Positions 53,279 through 62,005 of a DNA stretch of 64,000 bases are shown here, in pieces. A model generated the notes under the pieces. The model did not search any database and was not told the DNA's origin. It saw only the letters and a list, made by a program, of their open reading frames with translations. Source of the DNA: Aquirhabdus sp. GTDB taxonomy: Bacteria > Pseudomonadota > Gammaproteobacteria > Pseudomonadales > Moraxellaceae. Numbering within the stretch: the stretch's first letter is position 1; the number at the start of each line of letters is the position of its first letter. The stretch spans positions 62,001-126,000 of the forward strand of contig JASLHI010000019.1 of the NCBI GenBank assembly GCA_030149815.1, given 5' to 3'. The position numbers were made by a program, and so were the translations under genes.

Positions 53279-53743
53279 CTATCGAAAACCCTGCTGTCGC
53301 CAAGCCTCATACACCATGACTGCTGCGGAGTTAGACAAATTCAAACTCCTTGAATCTGGTTGCATCGGTAATCGTAGCCATTGATTAGCAGGAAACATTT
53401 CACGGACTTCGAGCGGCAATCCTCGTGTCTCTGCACCAAACAAAAACGCCACAGGGCGATTCAAATCCGATTCAAAAGGCGATGTCGTACCTTTCGTCGT
53501 TAATGGGAAAATATCCGTAATTCCCTGTGCGCGAACATGCTCCAAACACGCATCTAAATTCGGCCAGACTTTCAATCGTGCCCACTCATGGTAATCCAGA
53601 CCTGCTCGTCTTAGTTGTTTATCTTCCAGCTCAAAGCCAAGTGGCTCAATGAGATGCAAATGCGCACCTGTATTCGCACATAAGCGAATGATATTACCTG
53701 TATTGCCTGGAATTTCAGGTTCATGGAGAATGATATGAATCAT
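53279..53743 (-). CDS. trmL: tRNA (cytidine(34)-2'-O)-methyltransferase
   Basis: 154 aa from ATG 53743 (family start MIHIILHEPEIPGNTGNIIR); the longer reading is rejected. SPOUT-fold methyltransferase that 2'-O-methylates the wobble base of tRNA-Leu. Motifs: EIPGNTGNIIRLC, VAFLFGAETRGLP and the knot residues MQPDSRSLNLSNS. Lies downstream of sat on the same strand after a terminator. Confidence 0.95.
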   Translation of the reverse strand: MIHIILHEPEIPGNTGNIIRLCANTGAHLHLIEPLGFELEDKQLRRAGLDYHEWARLKVWPNLDACLEHVRAQGITDIFPLTTKGTTSPFESDLNRPVAFLFGAETRGLPLEVREMFPANQWLRLPMQPDSRSLNLSNSAAVMVYEAWRQQGFR

Positions 53744-53778
53744 ATTCTGGCTACTTTTAAATAGACTATTTATATAAT

Positions 53779-53813
53779 AAAAAGGTGACCACCCACTGAG
53801 CAATCACCTTTTT
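53779..53813 (-). terminator. terminator between sat and trmL
   Basis: AAAAAGGTGA (53779-53788) and TCACCTTTTT (53804-53813) form a 10-bp stem; on the minus strand it is placed after the sat stop codon. Confidence 0.72.
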
Positions 53814-53836
53814 CAAATTTCAGTACATTCACAAAA

Positions 53837-55051
53837 TTATTTTGCTGAATGTCCTTTCAATTCAACTTTTACGCGGTCTTCTTTTGCAATGCCTGCATAG
53901 TATTGACGCAGAATTGCCAACACTTCTGGGCGACTAAAGTTCGCTGGAACTTCTTCGTCTTCTGACAATGCTTTACGCAATTTAGTACCAGAAACTTTGA
54001 CATGGTTTGATGCGTCATGTGGGCAAGTTTTGGTTGAAGCCATTGCCTCACATGCGTTACACCAGAAGGTCCAGTCAATTTTCAACGGCTGGGTAATCAA
54101 TGCATCACGACCAATTTCATCAAAAATATGCTGCGCATCAAACGGACCATAATAATCACCCACACCTGCATGGTCACGGCCGACGATGAGATGTGAACAG
54201 CCATAGTTTTGACGGAACAACGCATGGAGAAGCGCTTCACGTGGACCCGCATAACGCATATCGAGTGGATAACCAGATTGAATTACTGTGTCTTTCTTGA
54301 AGTATTTATCGATCAATACACCAATTGCTTCTTGGCGAACTTCAGCTGGAATATCACCTTCTTTCAACTCGCCGAGCAATGAATGAATCATCACGCCATC
54401 ACAGATTTCAACAGCGATTTTTGCCAAGTATTCATGTGAGCGGTGCATTGGATTACGAGTTTGGAACGCCGCAATCGTTTTCCAGCCTTTTTCTTCAAAC
54501 AGTTTGCGTGTTTCTGCTGGAGTCATGTAGATACCAGCATATTTGGTTGGGAACTCGCCTTGCGATAGAACTTTTACTGAACCTGCAAGGTTGACTTCGC
54601 CTTGGTTCATGACCATTTTCACGCCAGGATGTTCAAGGTCAGTCGTACCGAATACTTCACGACATTCTAACTCTTTATCAATGCCATATTTTTCTGACAG
54701 GGTCAGGATGCCCATCGTTTCGCCACTGTCTTTATCAACTAGCGCAACTTCTTGACCAATAGTCAACGTATCAGCAGTTGCTTTATCCGTTGACAAAGTA
54801 ATTGGAATTGGCCAGAACAAGCCGTTTTCCAATTGCATGTTGGTGACAACGCCTTTCCAATCTTTCTCACCCATAAAGCCAGTGAGCGGTGTAAAACCGC
54901 CAATACCTAACATGATCAAGTCGCCTACTTCGCGTGAGCTCAAGTTGATTTTAGTCAATGTTTGAGCATGTTGTTGCGCTGCAGTTAAAGCATCACCTTC
55001 AAGTAATAAAGTAATGAGGGTTGGACTGCCGTGTGGGGGAACTAAGGCCAT
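53837..55051 (-). CDS. sat: sulfate adenylyltransferase, single-subunit Sat type
   Basis: 404 aa. ATP sulfurylase that makes APS from sulfate and ATP. PUA-like N-terminal domain, then the nucleotidyl-transferase domain with AAFQTRNPMHRSHEYL (QxRNPxHxxHE), IVGRDHAGVGDYYGPFDAQ, and a C-terminal zinc-binding stretch with WCNACEAMASTKTCPHD. This is the homo-oligomeric Sat found in plants, fungi, phototrophic sulfur bacteria and sulfate reducers, not the CysD/CysN heterodimer usual in gammaproteobacteria. No cys genes are adjacent. Confidence 0.95.
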   Translation of the reverse strand: MALVPPHGSPTLITLLLEGDALTAAQQHAQTLTKINLSSREVGDLIMLGIGGFTPLTGFMGEKDWKGVVTNMQLENGLFWPIPITLSTDKATADTLTIGQEVALVDKDSGETMGILTLSEKYGIDKELECREVFGTTDLEHPGVKMVMNQGEVNLAGSVKVLSQGEFPTKYAGIYMTPAETRKLFEEKGWKTIAAFQTRNPMHRSHEYLAKIAVEICDGVMIHSLLGELKEGDIPAEVRQEAIGVLIDKYFKKDTVIQSGYPLDMRYAGPREALLHALFRQNYGCSHLIVGRDHAGVGDYYGPFDAQHIFDEIGRDALITQPLKIDWTFWCNACEAMASTKTCPHDASNHVKVSGTKLRKALSEDEEVPANFSRPEVLAILRQYYAGIAKEDRVKVELKGHSAK

Positions 55052-55243
55052 GAAAACTCCGGTGAAAAATTAAAAAGTGTAACGATGTAAGAATCTAAAT
55101 GTCTCAACATGGCAAAGTCACTGGATTGAGTAACAATAGTGAACAACGTTGAGCAACAAAAAACGATATCAATGCATTTAAAAGCGCGGTTGCGATTATA
55201 ATACCTCCCAACTCTTTAATCCAAACTTTAAGCGCATCATTCA

Positions 55244-56350
55244 ATGACTTCTGAAAACACAAAAGCTACCCACAAACCGAGTGGAAAATCGATCAAGCCA
55301 AAAATCGTTGGTTTACTCTCACTCTGCCGTCCGGGTTTTGAGCGGGAATGTGCAGAAGAATTAGAACGTTGGCTCGGTCAAGAAGGTGGCGACGGCTACG
55401 CAAATTTTGAAAAAATCAGCGGTCAAGTCGTGTGGATTGGTACAAGTCCGAAGTGGCCTGTTACTCGTGATTTGATTTTTTCTCGCCAAGTGATTCGTTT
55501 ACTTGACAAAAAACCGTTGTATTTCGATGCCAAAGATCGTATCACGCCAATTCTCACCGCCATGTCTGGTATGAAATTCAGCGCGATTTACCTAGATCAT
55601 CCTGATACCAATGATGGTAAGAGCCTCTCTGATTTATTTGAACGATTTCAACGTCCTCTACTCTCTGCTGCTGGCAAGCAAGAAATCCTTGATCGCGAAG
55701 CAAAGATGCGTGCGCATTTAGTCTTTATTGATGGGACATCAGCATGGTTTGGTATGAGTGAAATGGGGCAAACATTACGCTGGCCAATGGGCATTCCTCG
55801 CCTGAAAATGCCTGCTGATGCGCCCAGTCGTTCAACACTAAAACTCACAGAAGCCTTTGCATATTTTTTAAATGCAGATGAGCAAAAAGAATGGTTACGT
55901 GAAGGCCTCACCGCAGTTGATTTAGGTGCTTGCCCAGGTGGTTGGACATGGCAACTCGTGCAACATGGTATTCAAGTCATCGCAATCGATAATGGTGCCA
56001 TGAATGAAAAACTCATGGACACAGGCCTCGTTGAACATTTCAAAACCGATGGCTTTATCTACCGCCCTAAGCGCCCTGTGCATTGGTTAGTGTGTGATAT
56101 GGTTGAACAGCCTGCGCGTGTGGCAGAGCTCATTGGCGACTGGCTAGCAGATGGTGATGCTGGGCGTGCAATTTTCAACTTGAAATTACCTATGAAAACA
56201 CGCTTAGATGAAGTCTTGTTCTGTAAAGACTTGATCGAAGGGATTGTGAAAAAGTCAGGTAAAAAACTAGAACGCCTTGAATTCCGTCAACTCTACCATG
56301 ATCGTGAAGAAGTCACAGGTTATGCGGCGGTTGTTGGAAAACCTGAATAA
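55244..56350 (+). CDS. rlmM: 23S rRNA (cytidine(2498)-2'-O)-methyltransferase
   Basis: 368 aa. N-terminal THUMP-containing part beginning GLLSLCRPGFERECAEEL, then a Rossmann methyltransferase of the RrmJ type with VDLGACPGGWTWQLVQ (SAM site) and catalytic Lys in LVCDMVEQPA / FNLKLPMKTR. Methylates C2498 of 23S rRNA before ribosome assembly. ATG 55244 lies in a divergent region shared with sat. Confidence 0.95.
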   Translation: MTSENTKATHKPSGKSIKPKIVGLLSLCRPGFERECAEELERWLGQEGGDGYANFEKISGQVVWIGTSPKWPVTRDLIFSRQVIRLLDKKPLYFDAKDRITPILTAMSGMKFSAIYLDHPDTNDGKSLSDLFERFQRPLLSAAGKQEILDREAKMRAHLVFIDGTSAWFGMSEMGQTLRWPMGIPRLKMPADAPSRSTLKLTEAFAYFLNADEQKEWLREGLTAVDLGACPGGWTWQLVQHGIQVIAIDNGAMNEKLMDTGLVEHFKTDGFIYRPKRPVHWLVCDMVEQPARVAELIGDWLADGDAGRAIFNLKLPMKTRLDEVLFCKDLIEGIVKKSGKKLERLEFRQLYHDREEVTGYAAVVGKPE

Positions 56351-56385
56351 ACCCTATCACGCGATAACACATTAAAGGTGCGGCT

Positions 56386-56907
56386 TTGAATAGACGAATA
56401 TGGATCAAAATACTCGCGTTTATCGCTGCACTGTATGTGAGTTATACAGGCACCAAGCATCTCGCCAATCTCAACCACGCGTCCAATGGTACATCTAATA
56501 ACAATCAACAAGCTGCGCAATTTGATCGACAGGTCACACTGGCCGCAAATAATGCTGCAGATGACTCAATAAATTCTACACATTCAGAAGGTTATGTTGA
56601 TCATAGCGAAGTTACAGGTAACGGAACCGTGATCAAAATATTATCTGATGACAATAAAGCTGGTAGTGATAATGGCAGTCGTCATCAGCGTTTTATACTA
56701 CGCTTGCCTTCTGAGCAAACCGTTCTTATCGTGCACAATATTGATCTTGCACCACGCGTTGAACTTCTCAGTGAAGGAGATACTGTTGTTTTTAAAGGTG
56801 TTTATATCAACAATAACCAAGGTGGATTAATTCACTGGACACATCGCGATCCTAACGGACGCCATGAAGATGGTTGGCTAAAACGGAATGGAAAAATCTA
56901 CCAATAA
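56386..56907 (+). CDS. DUF3465 protein, exported
   Basis: 173 aa from TTG 56386, with AAAGGTG six bases upstream. Hydrophobic N-terminus (IKILAFIAALYVSYTGTK) as signal or anchor, a Asn/Ala-rich linker, then the DUF3465 domain with GNGTVIKILSDDN, RHQRFILRLPSEQTVLIVH, NIDLAPRV, GGLIHWTHRDPNGRHEDGWL. The domain has an OB-like look with conserved His; function unknown. Located 35 bases after rlmM and may be co-transcribed. Confidence 0.85.
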   Translation: MNRRIWIKILAFIAALYVSYTGTKHLANLNHASNGTSNNNQQAAQFDRQVTLAANNAADDSINSTHSEGYVDHSEVTGNGTVIKILSDDNKAGSDNGSRHQRFILRLPSEQTVLIVHNIDLAPRVELLSEGDTVVFKGVYINNNQGGLIHWTHRDPNGRHEDGWLKRNGKIYQ

Positions 56908-56955
56908 AATAAGCTATACACAAAATAGCAGTACCCTACTTTTCTTTTTTCAATT

Positions 56956-56974
56956 ACAATTAATAATCATTCTC
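56956..56974 (+). promoter_or_regulatory. probable Fur box upstream of the DUF4198 gene
   Basis: ACAATTAATAATCATTCTC matches the Fur consensus at 13 of 19 positions by eye, with an intact AATCATT core. It lies 29 bases before the ATG, the same distance as in hemP. Confidence 0.6.
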
Positions 56975-57003
56975 ATATAAACTCTTTTGTATAGGCCGAC
57001 GAT

Positions 57004-57849
57004 ATGACCTCTTCTCGCGGATTTAAACTTACACTCGCCTCCGTACTATTAGCAACCACATCAATCGCTATAGCACATACACCTTATATTTTGCCGTACC
57101 ATTTTGACACGACTAAAGACATTGCAACGATCCAAGCATCTGCAACCGAAGACTTTTTCACTCCTGATCATGGCATTTCTGGTGACTTTTCAGTGACATC
57201 GCCAACTGGTGTTACAACACCTATTCCAGATGCCACCTCATTAAAAGAAGTGACTTTGGTACAAGTGCCACTCGCTAACAATGGAACATACCGTGTGACG
57301 TTGAAGGCAAAACCTCGTACCAGTAAATTTGCAAATATCGATGGTCGCTGGTTAAGCGTACGCCCAGCTCGCGGTGGTGCAGATAACAAGCCCAAAGAAG
57401 CACTCAGCGAACGTAGTTATGTTACACCAGAAGAACTCGCTAAAGATGCAAAAACCATTGAATCAACATCAACGCGCACACTTGAAACGTACATCACTAA
57501 AGGACGTAGTTCAGATAAAGTTTTGGGAATCACTGGTAAAGGACTCGAAGTTAAACTCAGTCAAAATCCAAGTGAGATCTTTTTAGATCAAGGTTTAGAG
57601 TTTGACGTACTTTTTGATGGTCAACCTGTTAAAAACCAAACAGTTGAAATTGATCAAGCTGGTAAAGCGCCTCTTCAATTCAAATCCGACGACAAAGGTC
57701 ATGTGAAAGCAACATTTACTCAAGCGGGGACATACTTGCTTGAAGTGACTTATCCAAATGATCCAGAATCACACAATGAAAAGGGTCGTCAAACTCCACC
57801 ACAAACGACCAGTTATAACTACGGCTTAACGTTTGGTGTTTCACAATAA
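57004..57849 (+). CDS. DUF4198 periplasmic protein, probably iron-regulated
   Basis: 281 aa. Signal peptide (cleavage after TSIAIA), mature start HTPYILPYHF with the conserved N-terminal His of DUF4198, then beta-sandwich repeats including LEVKLSQNPSEIFLDQGLEF and the C-terminal KATFTQAGTYLLEVTYP block. DUF4198 proteins resemble the soluble parts of nickel/cobalt uptake systems (NikM/NikL-like) and are often metal-linked. The Fur-type box upstream argues for induction under iron limitation. A terminator follows; no transporter is adjacent. Confidence 0.85.
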   Translation: MTSSRGFKLTLASVLLATTSIAIAHTPYILPYHFDTTKDIATIQASATEDFFTPDHGISGDFSVTSPTGVTTPIPDATSLKEVTLVQVPLANNGTYRVTLKAKPRTSKFANIDGRWLSVRPARGGADNKPKEALSERSYVTPEELAKDAKTIESTSTRTLETYITKGRSSDKVLGITGKGLEVKLSQNPSEIFLDQGLEFDVLFDGQPVKNQTVEIDQAGKAPLQFKSDDKGHVKATFTQAGTYLLEVTYPNDPESHNEKGRQTPPQTTSYNYGLTFGVSQ

Positions 57850-57883
57850 CATTCAAGAAATTAGTTTAGGTTCATTTAGAAAG

Positions 57884-57916
57884 CAGGCTGAATCATCAAG
57901 ATCAGCCTGTTTATTT
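57884..57916 (+). terminator. rho-independent terminator after DUF4198 gene
   Basis: CAGGCTGA (57884-57891) pairs with TCAGCCTG (57902-57909), then TTTATTTTTT. Confidence 0.88.
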
Positions 57917-57934
57917 TTTAATTTTAATAATAAT

Positions 57935-58300
57935 TTAAGAAAAATATCCCCAACGATGTGAAGTAGGAAAGCATTCCTGACAAAGATTTTTACCTTCAAA
58001 AGTCCCACCATCATAAATCACAAGATCAAGATCATCAAATAAGTTATTATCATCAAATCCTGCTGGATTCAGATCACGATTGATCATTAAGTTTTTACAT
58101 TGCCCACAATGAAATACCGACATTTTTTCCATCGGAATAAATAGACCTTTCAAAGAAATCCAAGATAAATCATATTTCTTTAATAACTCTCGAAACTCCT
58201 CATCAAATTGATCTAATTTTGCATCAAATACATTATTTTCTATTTCATTACTATCCGTTAAAAAATAACTATAGTGTTTTCTAAGAGCGACATGCTTCAT
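57935..58300 (-). CDS. small cytoplasmic protein with two CxxC pairs
   Basis: 121 aa from ATG 58300 (GGAGT seven bases upstream). An acidic helical N-terminal half (DQFDEEFRELLKKYDLSW), then CGQCKNLM and, 37 residues later, NLCQECFPTSHRW: two CxxC knuckles that likely bind one zinc, with an acidic DDLDLVIYDGGTF strand between. No family recognised. AT-rich. Lies between the DUF4198 gene (convergent) and the beta-lactamase gene. Confidence 0.75.
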   Translation of the reverse strand: MKHVALRKHYSYFLTDSNEIENNVFDAKLDQFDEEFRELLKKYDLSWISLKGLFIPMEKMSVFHCGQCKNLMINRDLNPAGFDDNNLFDDLDLVIYDGGTFEGKNLCQECFPTSHRWGYFS

Positions 58301-58383
58301 TGTGTACTCCAAAATCTATATCTCTTTATTTTAATAAATTTATCTACTTAATCAAAAAAATCTAAAATTTACATAGTAATTAT

Positions 58384-59250
58384 TTAATGATTATAAAAAG
58401 TCTGTCCCACAATCTTCCCAACCTGAGCAATTACCCTACTCTGCTCTTCGGCTGAGATTATTGAACCCGTATAATAGACCGTCACTAAAAATGGTTGATG
58501 ATTTTCAGGCCAAACAATTGCAACATCATTGCTTGCACCATTTGCTCCTGAACCTGTTTTATCACCAACTTTCCACATCGGATTAAAACCCGCACGCAAT
58601 TTTGCATTGCCCGTCGTATTACCCATTAACCAATGAGCTAATTGTGCTGTTGCACTTGACGATAATACATTACCAACAAGCACAGTTTGCATGAGTTTCA
58701 ACATTGACGTAGGTGTCGTTGTATCACGTAAATCATTTGTAATATTCGTATTTAACGTAGGCTCATTACGGTCTAAGCGAGTTATATGATCACCTAAAGT
58801 ACGAATATAACGCGTTAAACCCGCAGGTCCACCAATCGTTTTCAACAAAAGATTTGCAGCAGTATTATCACTATATTGAAGTGCCGCAGCACAAAGTGCT
58901 GCAACAGACATCTGTCCTTCTTTGACATGCTGACTTGTGATCGGTGCATAAGATTCGATGTCTGCAGCCGTGAACTTTACTGGACGCTCTAAAGTTTCTT
59001 TACCTAGATCAACTTGGTGGAGCACAGCTGCAACTAATAACAATTTAAACGTACTGGCCAGCGCAAATCGCTCATTTGATCGATAGTTTAATTGCTGACC
59101 ATTTTCAAGATTCAGCGCAGAAACGCCTAATCGACCACCATTTTCTTTTTCTAATGAGGCAATAGATTGATTAAAATTCTGAGAGTTTTCTGCCAAAGTA
59201 TCTAATGATACAAGCATCAACAAAGATGCGAATGTATATTTAAAGCGCAT
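58384..59250 (-). CDS. class A beta-lactamase
   Basis: 288 aa from ATG 59250 (GAGGTG upstream; the TTG at 59262 is unneeded). Signal peptide ending DTLAE, then the serine-hydrolase fold with all catalytic motifs: Ser66 and Lys69 in ASTFK, SDN at 127-129, general base Glu163 in RNEPTLN and KTG at 231-233 in GDKTGSG. It hydrolyses the beta-lactam ring in the periplasm; the spectrum cannot be read from sequence. The KTGSGANGASND stretch is reminiscent of CTX-M-like enzymes. No mobile element or regulator adjoins; it begins 15 bases after tmk, so it appears to be a resident chromosomal gene. Confidence 0.96.
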   Translation of the reverse strand: MRFKYTFASLLMLVSLDTLAENSQNFNQSIASLEKENGGRLGVSALNLENGQQLNYRSNERFALASTFKLLLVAAVLHQVDLGKETLERPVKFTAADIESYAPITSQHVKEGQMSVAALCAAALQYSDNTAANLLLKTIGGPAGLTRYIRTLGDHITRLDRNEPTLNTNITNDLRDTTTPTSMLKLMQTVLVGNVLSSSATAQLAHWLMGNTTGNAKLRAGFNPMWKVGDKTGSGANGASNDVAIVWPENHQPFLVTVYYTGSIISAEEQSRVIAQVGKIVGQTFYNH

Positions 59251-59265
59251 CAAACACCTCAATCT

Positions 59266-59865
59266 TTATGATGACAACCCTTTGATTGCCGAAGCGAGAA
59301 CCTTCCATGAATCCAGTGTCGCATCCAGCTTCACAACTCTCTGAGGCTCGGCAGCCGCACGCTCTGCATATACCGCACGCACACGATCAAAAAACTCATG
59401 ACGCTCCTGCTCGAAACGATCCAATGCGCCACGCTTCCCTGCTCGCGCCATGCCAACTTCAACAGGTGCATCTAACCAAAATGTTTTGGTCGGCAACACT
59501 GATACAAACTGTTCAACCAACGCTTGAACTTGAGTTGTTGGTAAACCACGTCCACCGCATTGATATGCAAAAGTCGCATCCACAAAACGATCACACAACA
59601 CCCACTGTCCAAGCGCAAGCGCTGGTTCTATGACTTGATTGAGATGCTGGGCACGAGCAGCAAATAACAGCAATAACTCACAAGCAGGTGCAATCTTTTC
59701 ACCATCAGGGGTTAATAACAAACCTCGAATCTGCTCCGCAAGCGGCGTTCCGCCTGGCTCGCGCGTCACAATAAAATCGACTCCTTGAGCAGTTAAATGC
59801 TTCGCCACACCTTTAATCAGTGTTGTTTTACCAACGCCTTCCGTTCCTTCAAAACTAATAAACAT
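59266..59865 (-). CDS. tmk: thymidylate kinase
   Basis: 199 aa. Phosphorylates dTMP to dTDP. P-loop FEGTEGVGKTTLI, DR motif in LCDRFVDATFAYQ and the LID region LDRFEQERHEFFDRVR are intact. Preceded by mltG and pabC in the order also seen in E. coli; in E. coli holB follows, whereas here a beta-lactamase gene does. Confidence 0.97.
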   Translation of the reverse strand: MFISFEGTEGVGKTTLIKGVAKHLTAQGVDFIVTREPGGTPLAEQIRGLLLTPDGEKIAPACELLLLFAARAQHLNQVIEPALALGQWVLCDRFVDATFAYQCGGRGLPTTQVQALVEQFVSVLPTKTFWLDAPVEVGMARAGKRGALDRFEQERHEFFDRVRAVYAERAAAEPQRVVKLDATLDSWKVLASAIKGLSS

Positions 59866-59918
59866 GCACTATGGCTTCCTTCATCTTTGGTACTTGAGTC
59901 GCTGTATCTTTTTAATGT

Positions 59919-61031
59919 TTATTCAGCATCTTTCTTGGTACGCATGACCTGCAAATACTGCTGTACCGCTGCATTATGCTCCGCAAGCGTCTTACTGAAT
60001 TTATGACCACCCGTACCCGTCGCCACAAAATACAACGCATCAATATCCGCAGGATGTAATGCGGCATGAATCGAGGCCAATCCTGGCATCGCAATCGGTG
60101 TTGGCGGCAAGCCATTGATCAAATAAGTATTGTAAGGCGTTGGTGTTTCGAGATCTTTCTTACTGATTCGACCGTCATATTGATCACCCATGCCATAAAT
60201 AACTGTTGGGTCTGTTTGCAAGCGCATACCTTGCTTCAAACGATTCACAAAAACTGCTGCAACTTTTGCTCGCTCCCCCCCCACACCTGTTTCTTTTTCA
60301 ACGATCGAAGCCATAGTCAATGCATCAGCCATCGAATGATACGGCAAATCAGACGCGCGATTGTTCCATTCCAGCTTCATTCGGGCATCTTGTTTTTCGT
60401 ATAACTTCTTCAATACATTGATATCAGTTTCACCTACTTCAAAGAAATAGGTATCTGGTGCAAACCAGCCTTCAGGATTTTTTTGTGGAATCTCGGCCGC
60501 TGCTAAAATTTGATCATTTGGTAATTGTAATACAGTTTTTTTAATCCCCTCATTCGCGTCCAAACGTTGTTTGAGTTGATTAAACGTCATCCCCTCAACC
60601 AACAACACGCGGTTGAGCTGAACTAATTGCCCACTATTGAGTAGCTTTAATAACTCTGATGCACTGATTCCAGCAGGAATTTCATACGATCCAGCTTTTA
60701 ATGTATTGTGAATAAACAAACGTTGATAAATTTTTAAAATAAAAGAAAAACGAACCATATCTCGTTGTGCGAGATTGCTAATCAGACCTGAATACGTTTG
60801 CCCCGTTTTAATCTGTAATATCTTGCCCGTCGAAGCCACGGATAATGGGCGATATAAAGATTGCCAGATCATCCCACTCAGCGCAAAAACACACAAAATG
60901 ATGAACGTTTTAAACCAAGTCAATCTATATGCTGGTGTGCTTTGAGGCTGTTTACGAATTGAATTCTTGGCACGCGCAGCAGCAGCATTTTTTGCTGTTG
61001 TTTTGGCTGTTGGCTTCTTACGCTGAGTCAT
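59919..61031 (-). CDS. mltG: endolytic murein transglycosylase MltG
   Basis: 370 aa. A basic Lys/Ala-rich cytoplasmic N-terminus, one transmembrane span (TFIILCVFALSGMIWQSLY), a LysM-like region and the YceG catalytic domain with the active-site Glu in LTMASIVEKETGVGGERAKV and the RLQTDPTVIYGMG segment. Cleaves nascent glycan strands in the periplasm, setting chain length. Standard length plus a slightly long basic tail. 27 bases downstream of pabC and 53 upstream of tmk: one operon. Confidence 0.95.
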   Translation of the reverse strand: MTQRKKPTAKTTAKNAAAARAKNSIRKQPQSTPAYRLTWFKTFIILCVFALSGMIWQSLYRPLSVASTGKILQIKTGQTYSGLISNLAQRDMVRFSFILKIYQRLFIHNTLKAGSYEIPAGISASELLKLLNSGQLVQLNRVLLVEGMTFNQLKQRLDANEGIKKTVLQLPNDQILAAAEIPQKNPEGWFAPDTYFFEVGETDINVLKKLYEKQDARMKLEWNNRASDLPYHSMADALTMASIVEKETGVGGERAKVAAVFVNRLKQGMRLQTDPTVIYGMGDQYDGRISKKDLETPTPYNTYLINGLPPTPIAMPGLASIHAALHPADIDALYFVATGTGGHKFSKTLAEHNAAVQQYLQVMRTKKDAE

Positions 61032-61058
61032 AACAAAAACCGAAACTTAAAGAGTTCG

Positions 61059-61892
61059 TTAGAATAACAGATTGGCTAATGAAGTGACTGCTGAAAGATT
61101 AAGCGTTCGACCATTCAAGGCACTCACAGGTACAATTTGAGTAAGTGCATTACAAAAAAACAAAGCCTCTATTTGTGCAACATCATCACGATGTAAAGTT
61201 CTCAAATGTAATGAGATTTCTTGAGCTTGCATACGCCCAATCAGCTCTGCTCGCATCACACCCAGAATCCCAGAACAATCAATGGGTGGTGTCCACCACT
61301 CACCGTCGACCAACAAGAAGCAATTGCTATAAACACCTTCAACAATCAATCCATTTACATCACATACTAAACCTTCATTCCACCCAAATCCTGCCAACTC
61401 TTGGCGCAACAAAACCTGCTCCAAACGATTTAACGTTTTTAAACCAGCAAGCTGAGGCATCACTTGCCCCAATTGGCTAGTCAATATTCCACTAGTAATT
61501 GGCGGCTTACACACATCATCAGAACATTCCGTAGATGGAAATAATTGCAGATAAACAATAGCAGACTGATGTGGCGGGAAATAACCTCGCGCACCAATGC
61601 CACGACTAATAATAACTTTTAATACACCATGTTGAATAAGTTCTGCTTTTTGAAAAACATCTAACTCAAGTTCAGCAAAATGAACATCTAAACCTAATCG
61701 ATCAGCGCCAAGTTGTAATCGTTGTAGATGACGTATCCATAGTTGAGGTTTTCCCCCACAGATTCGAACACTCGTAAACAAACCATCCCCATACAAAAAA
61801 GCTCGATCTAACGGATCAATGCCATCACAAGGCAAACCATTTTTGAAAGTTTCGGCTATAAGCATAGACGTCTCTGAAGTCATTTTGATCAC
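61059..61892 (-). CDS. pabC: aminodeoxychorismate lyase
   Basis: 277 aa fold-type IV PLP enzyme. Releases pyruvate from aminodeoxychorismate to give p-aminobenzoate for folate. Features: FLYGDGLFTSVRICGG, SRGIGARGYFPP, the PLP lysine in LAGLKTLNRLEQVLLRQE and NEGLVCDVNGLIVEGVYSN. First gene of the pabC-mltG-tmk-bla unit. Possible starts: ATG 61892, 61883 or 61865. Confidence 0.93.
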   Translation of the reverse strand: MIKMTSETSMLIAETFKNGLPCDGIDPLDRAFLYGDGLFTSVRICGGKPQLWIRHLQRLQLGADRLGLDVHFAELELDVFQKAELIQHGVLKVIISRGIGARGYFPPHQSAIVYLQLFPSTECSDDVCKPPITSGILTSQLGQVMPQLAGLKTLNRLEQVLLRQELAGFGWNEGLVCDVNGLIVEGVYSNCFLLVDGEWWTPPIDCSGILGVMRAELIGRMQAQEISLHLRTLHRDDVAQIEALFFCNALTQIVPVSALNGRTLNLSAVTSLANLLF

Positions 61893-61942
61893 TTACTCAT
61901 GACGATTATAAAAAATACGCTCAAAGCATAAACCAAGGCATA

Positions 61943-61970
61943 AAAAAAACGAACCGAAGTTCGTTTTTTT
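61943..61970 (-). terminator. bidirectional terminator between OMP gene and pabC region
   Basis: AAAAAAACGAAC pairs with GTTCGTTTTTTT around CGAA, a very stable tetraloop-like hairpin just downstream of the outer-membrane protein gene. Confidence 0.9.
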
Positions 61971-62005
61971 ATAACTCAAAGATTTATTAAATAAGTCTTA
62001 TGAGA

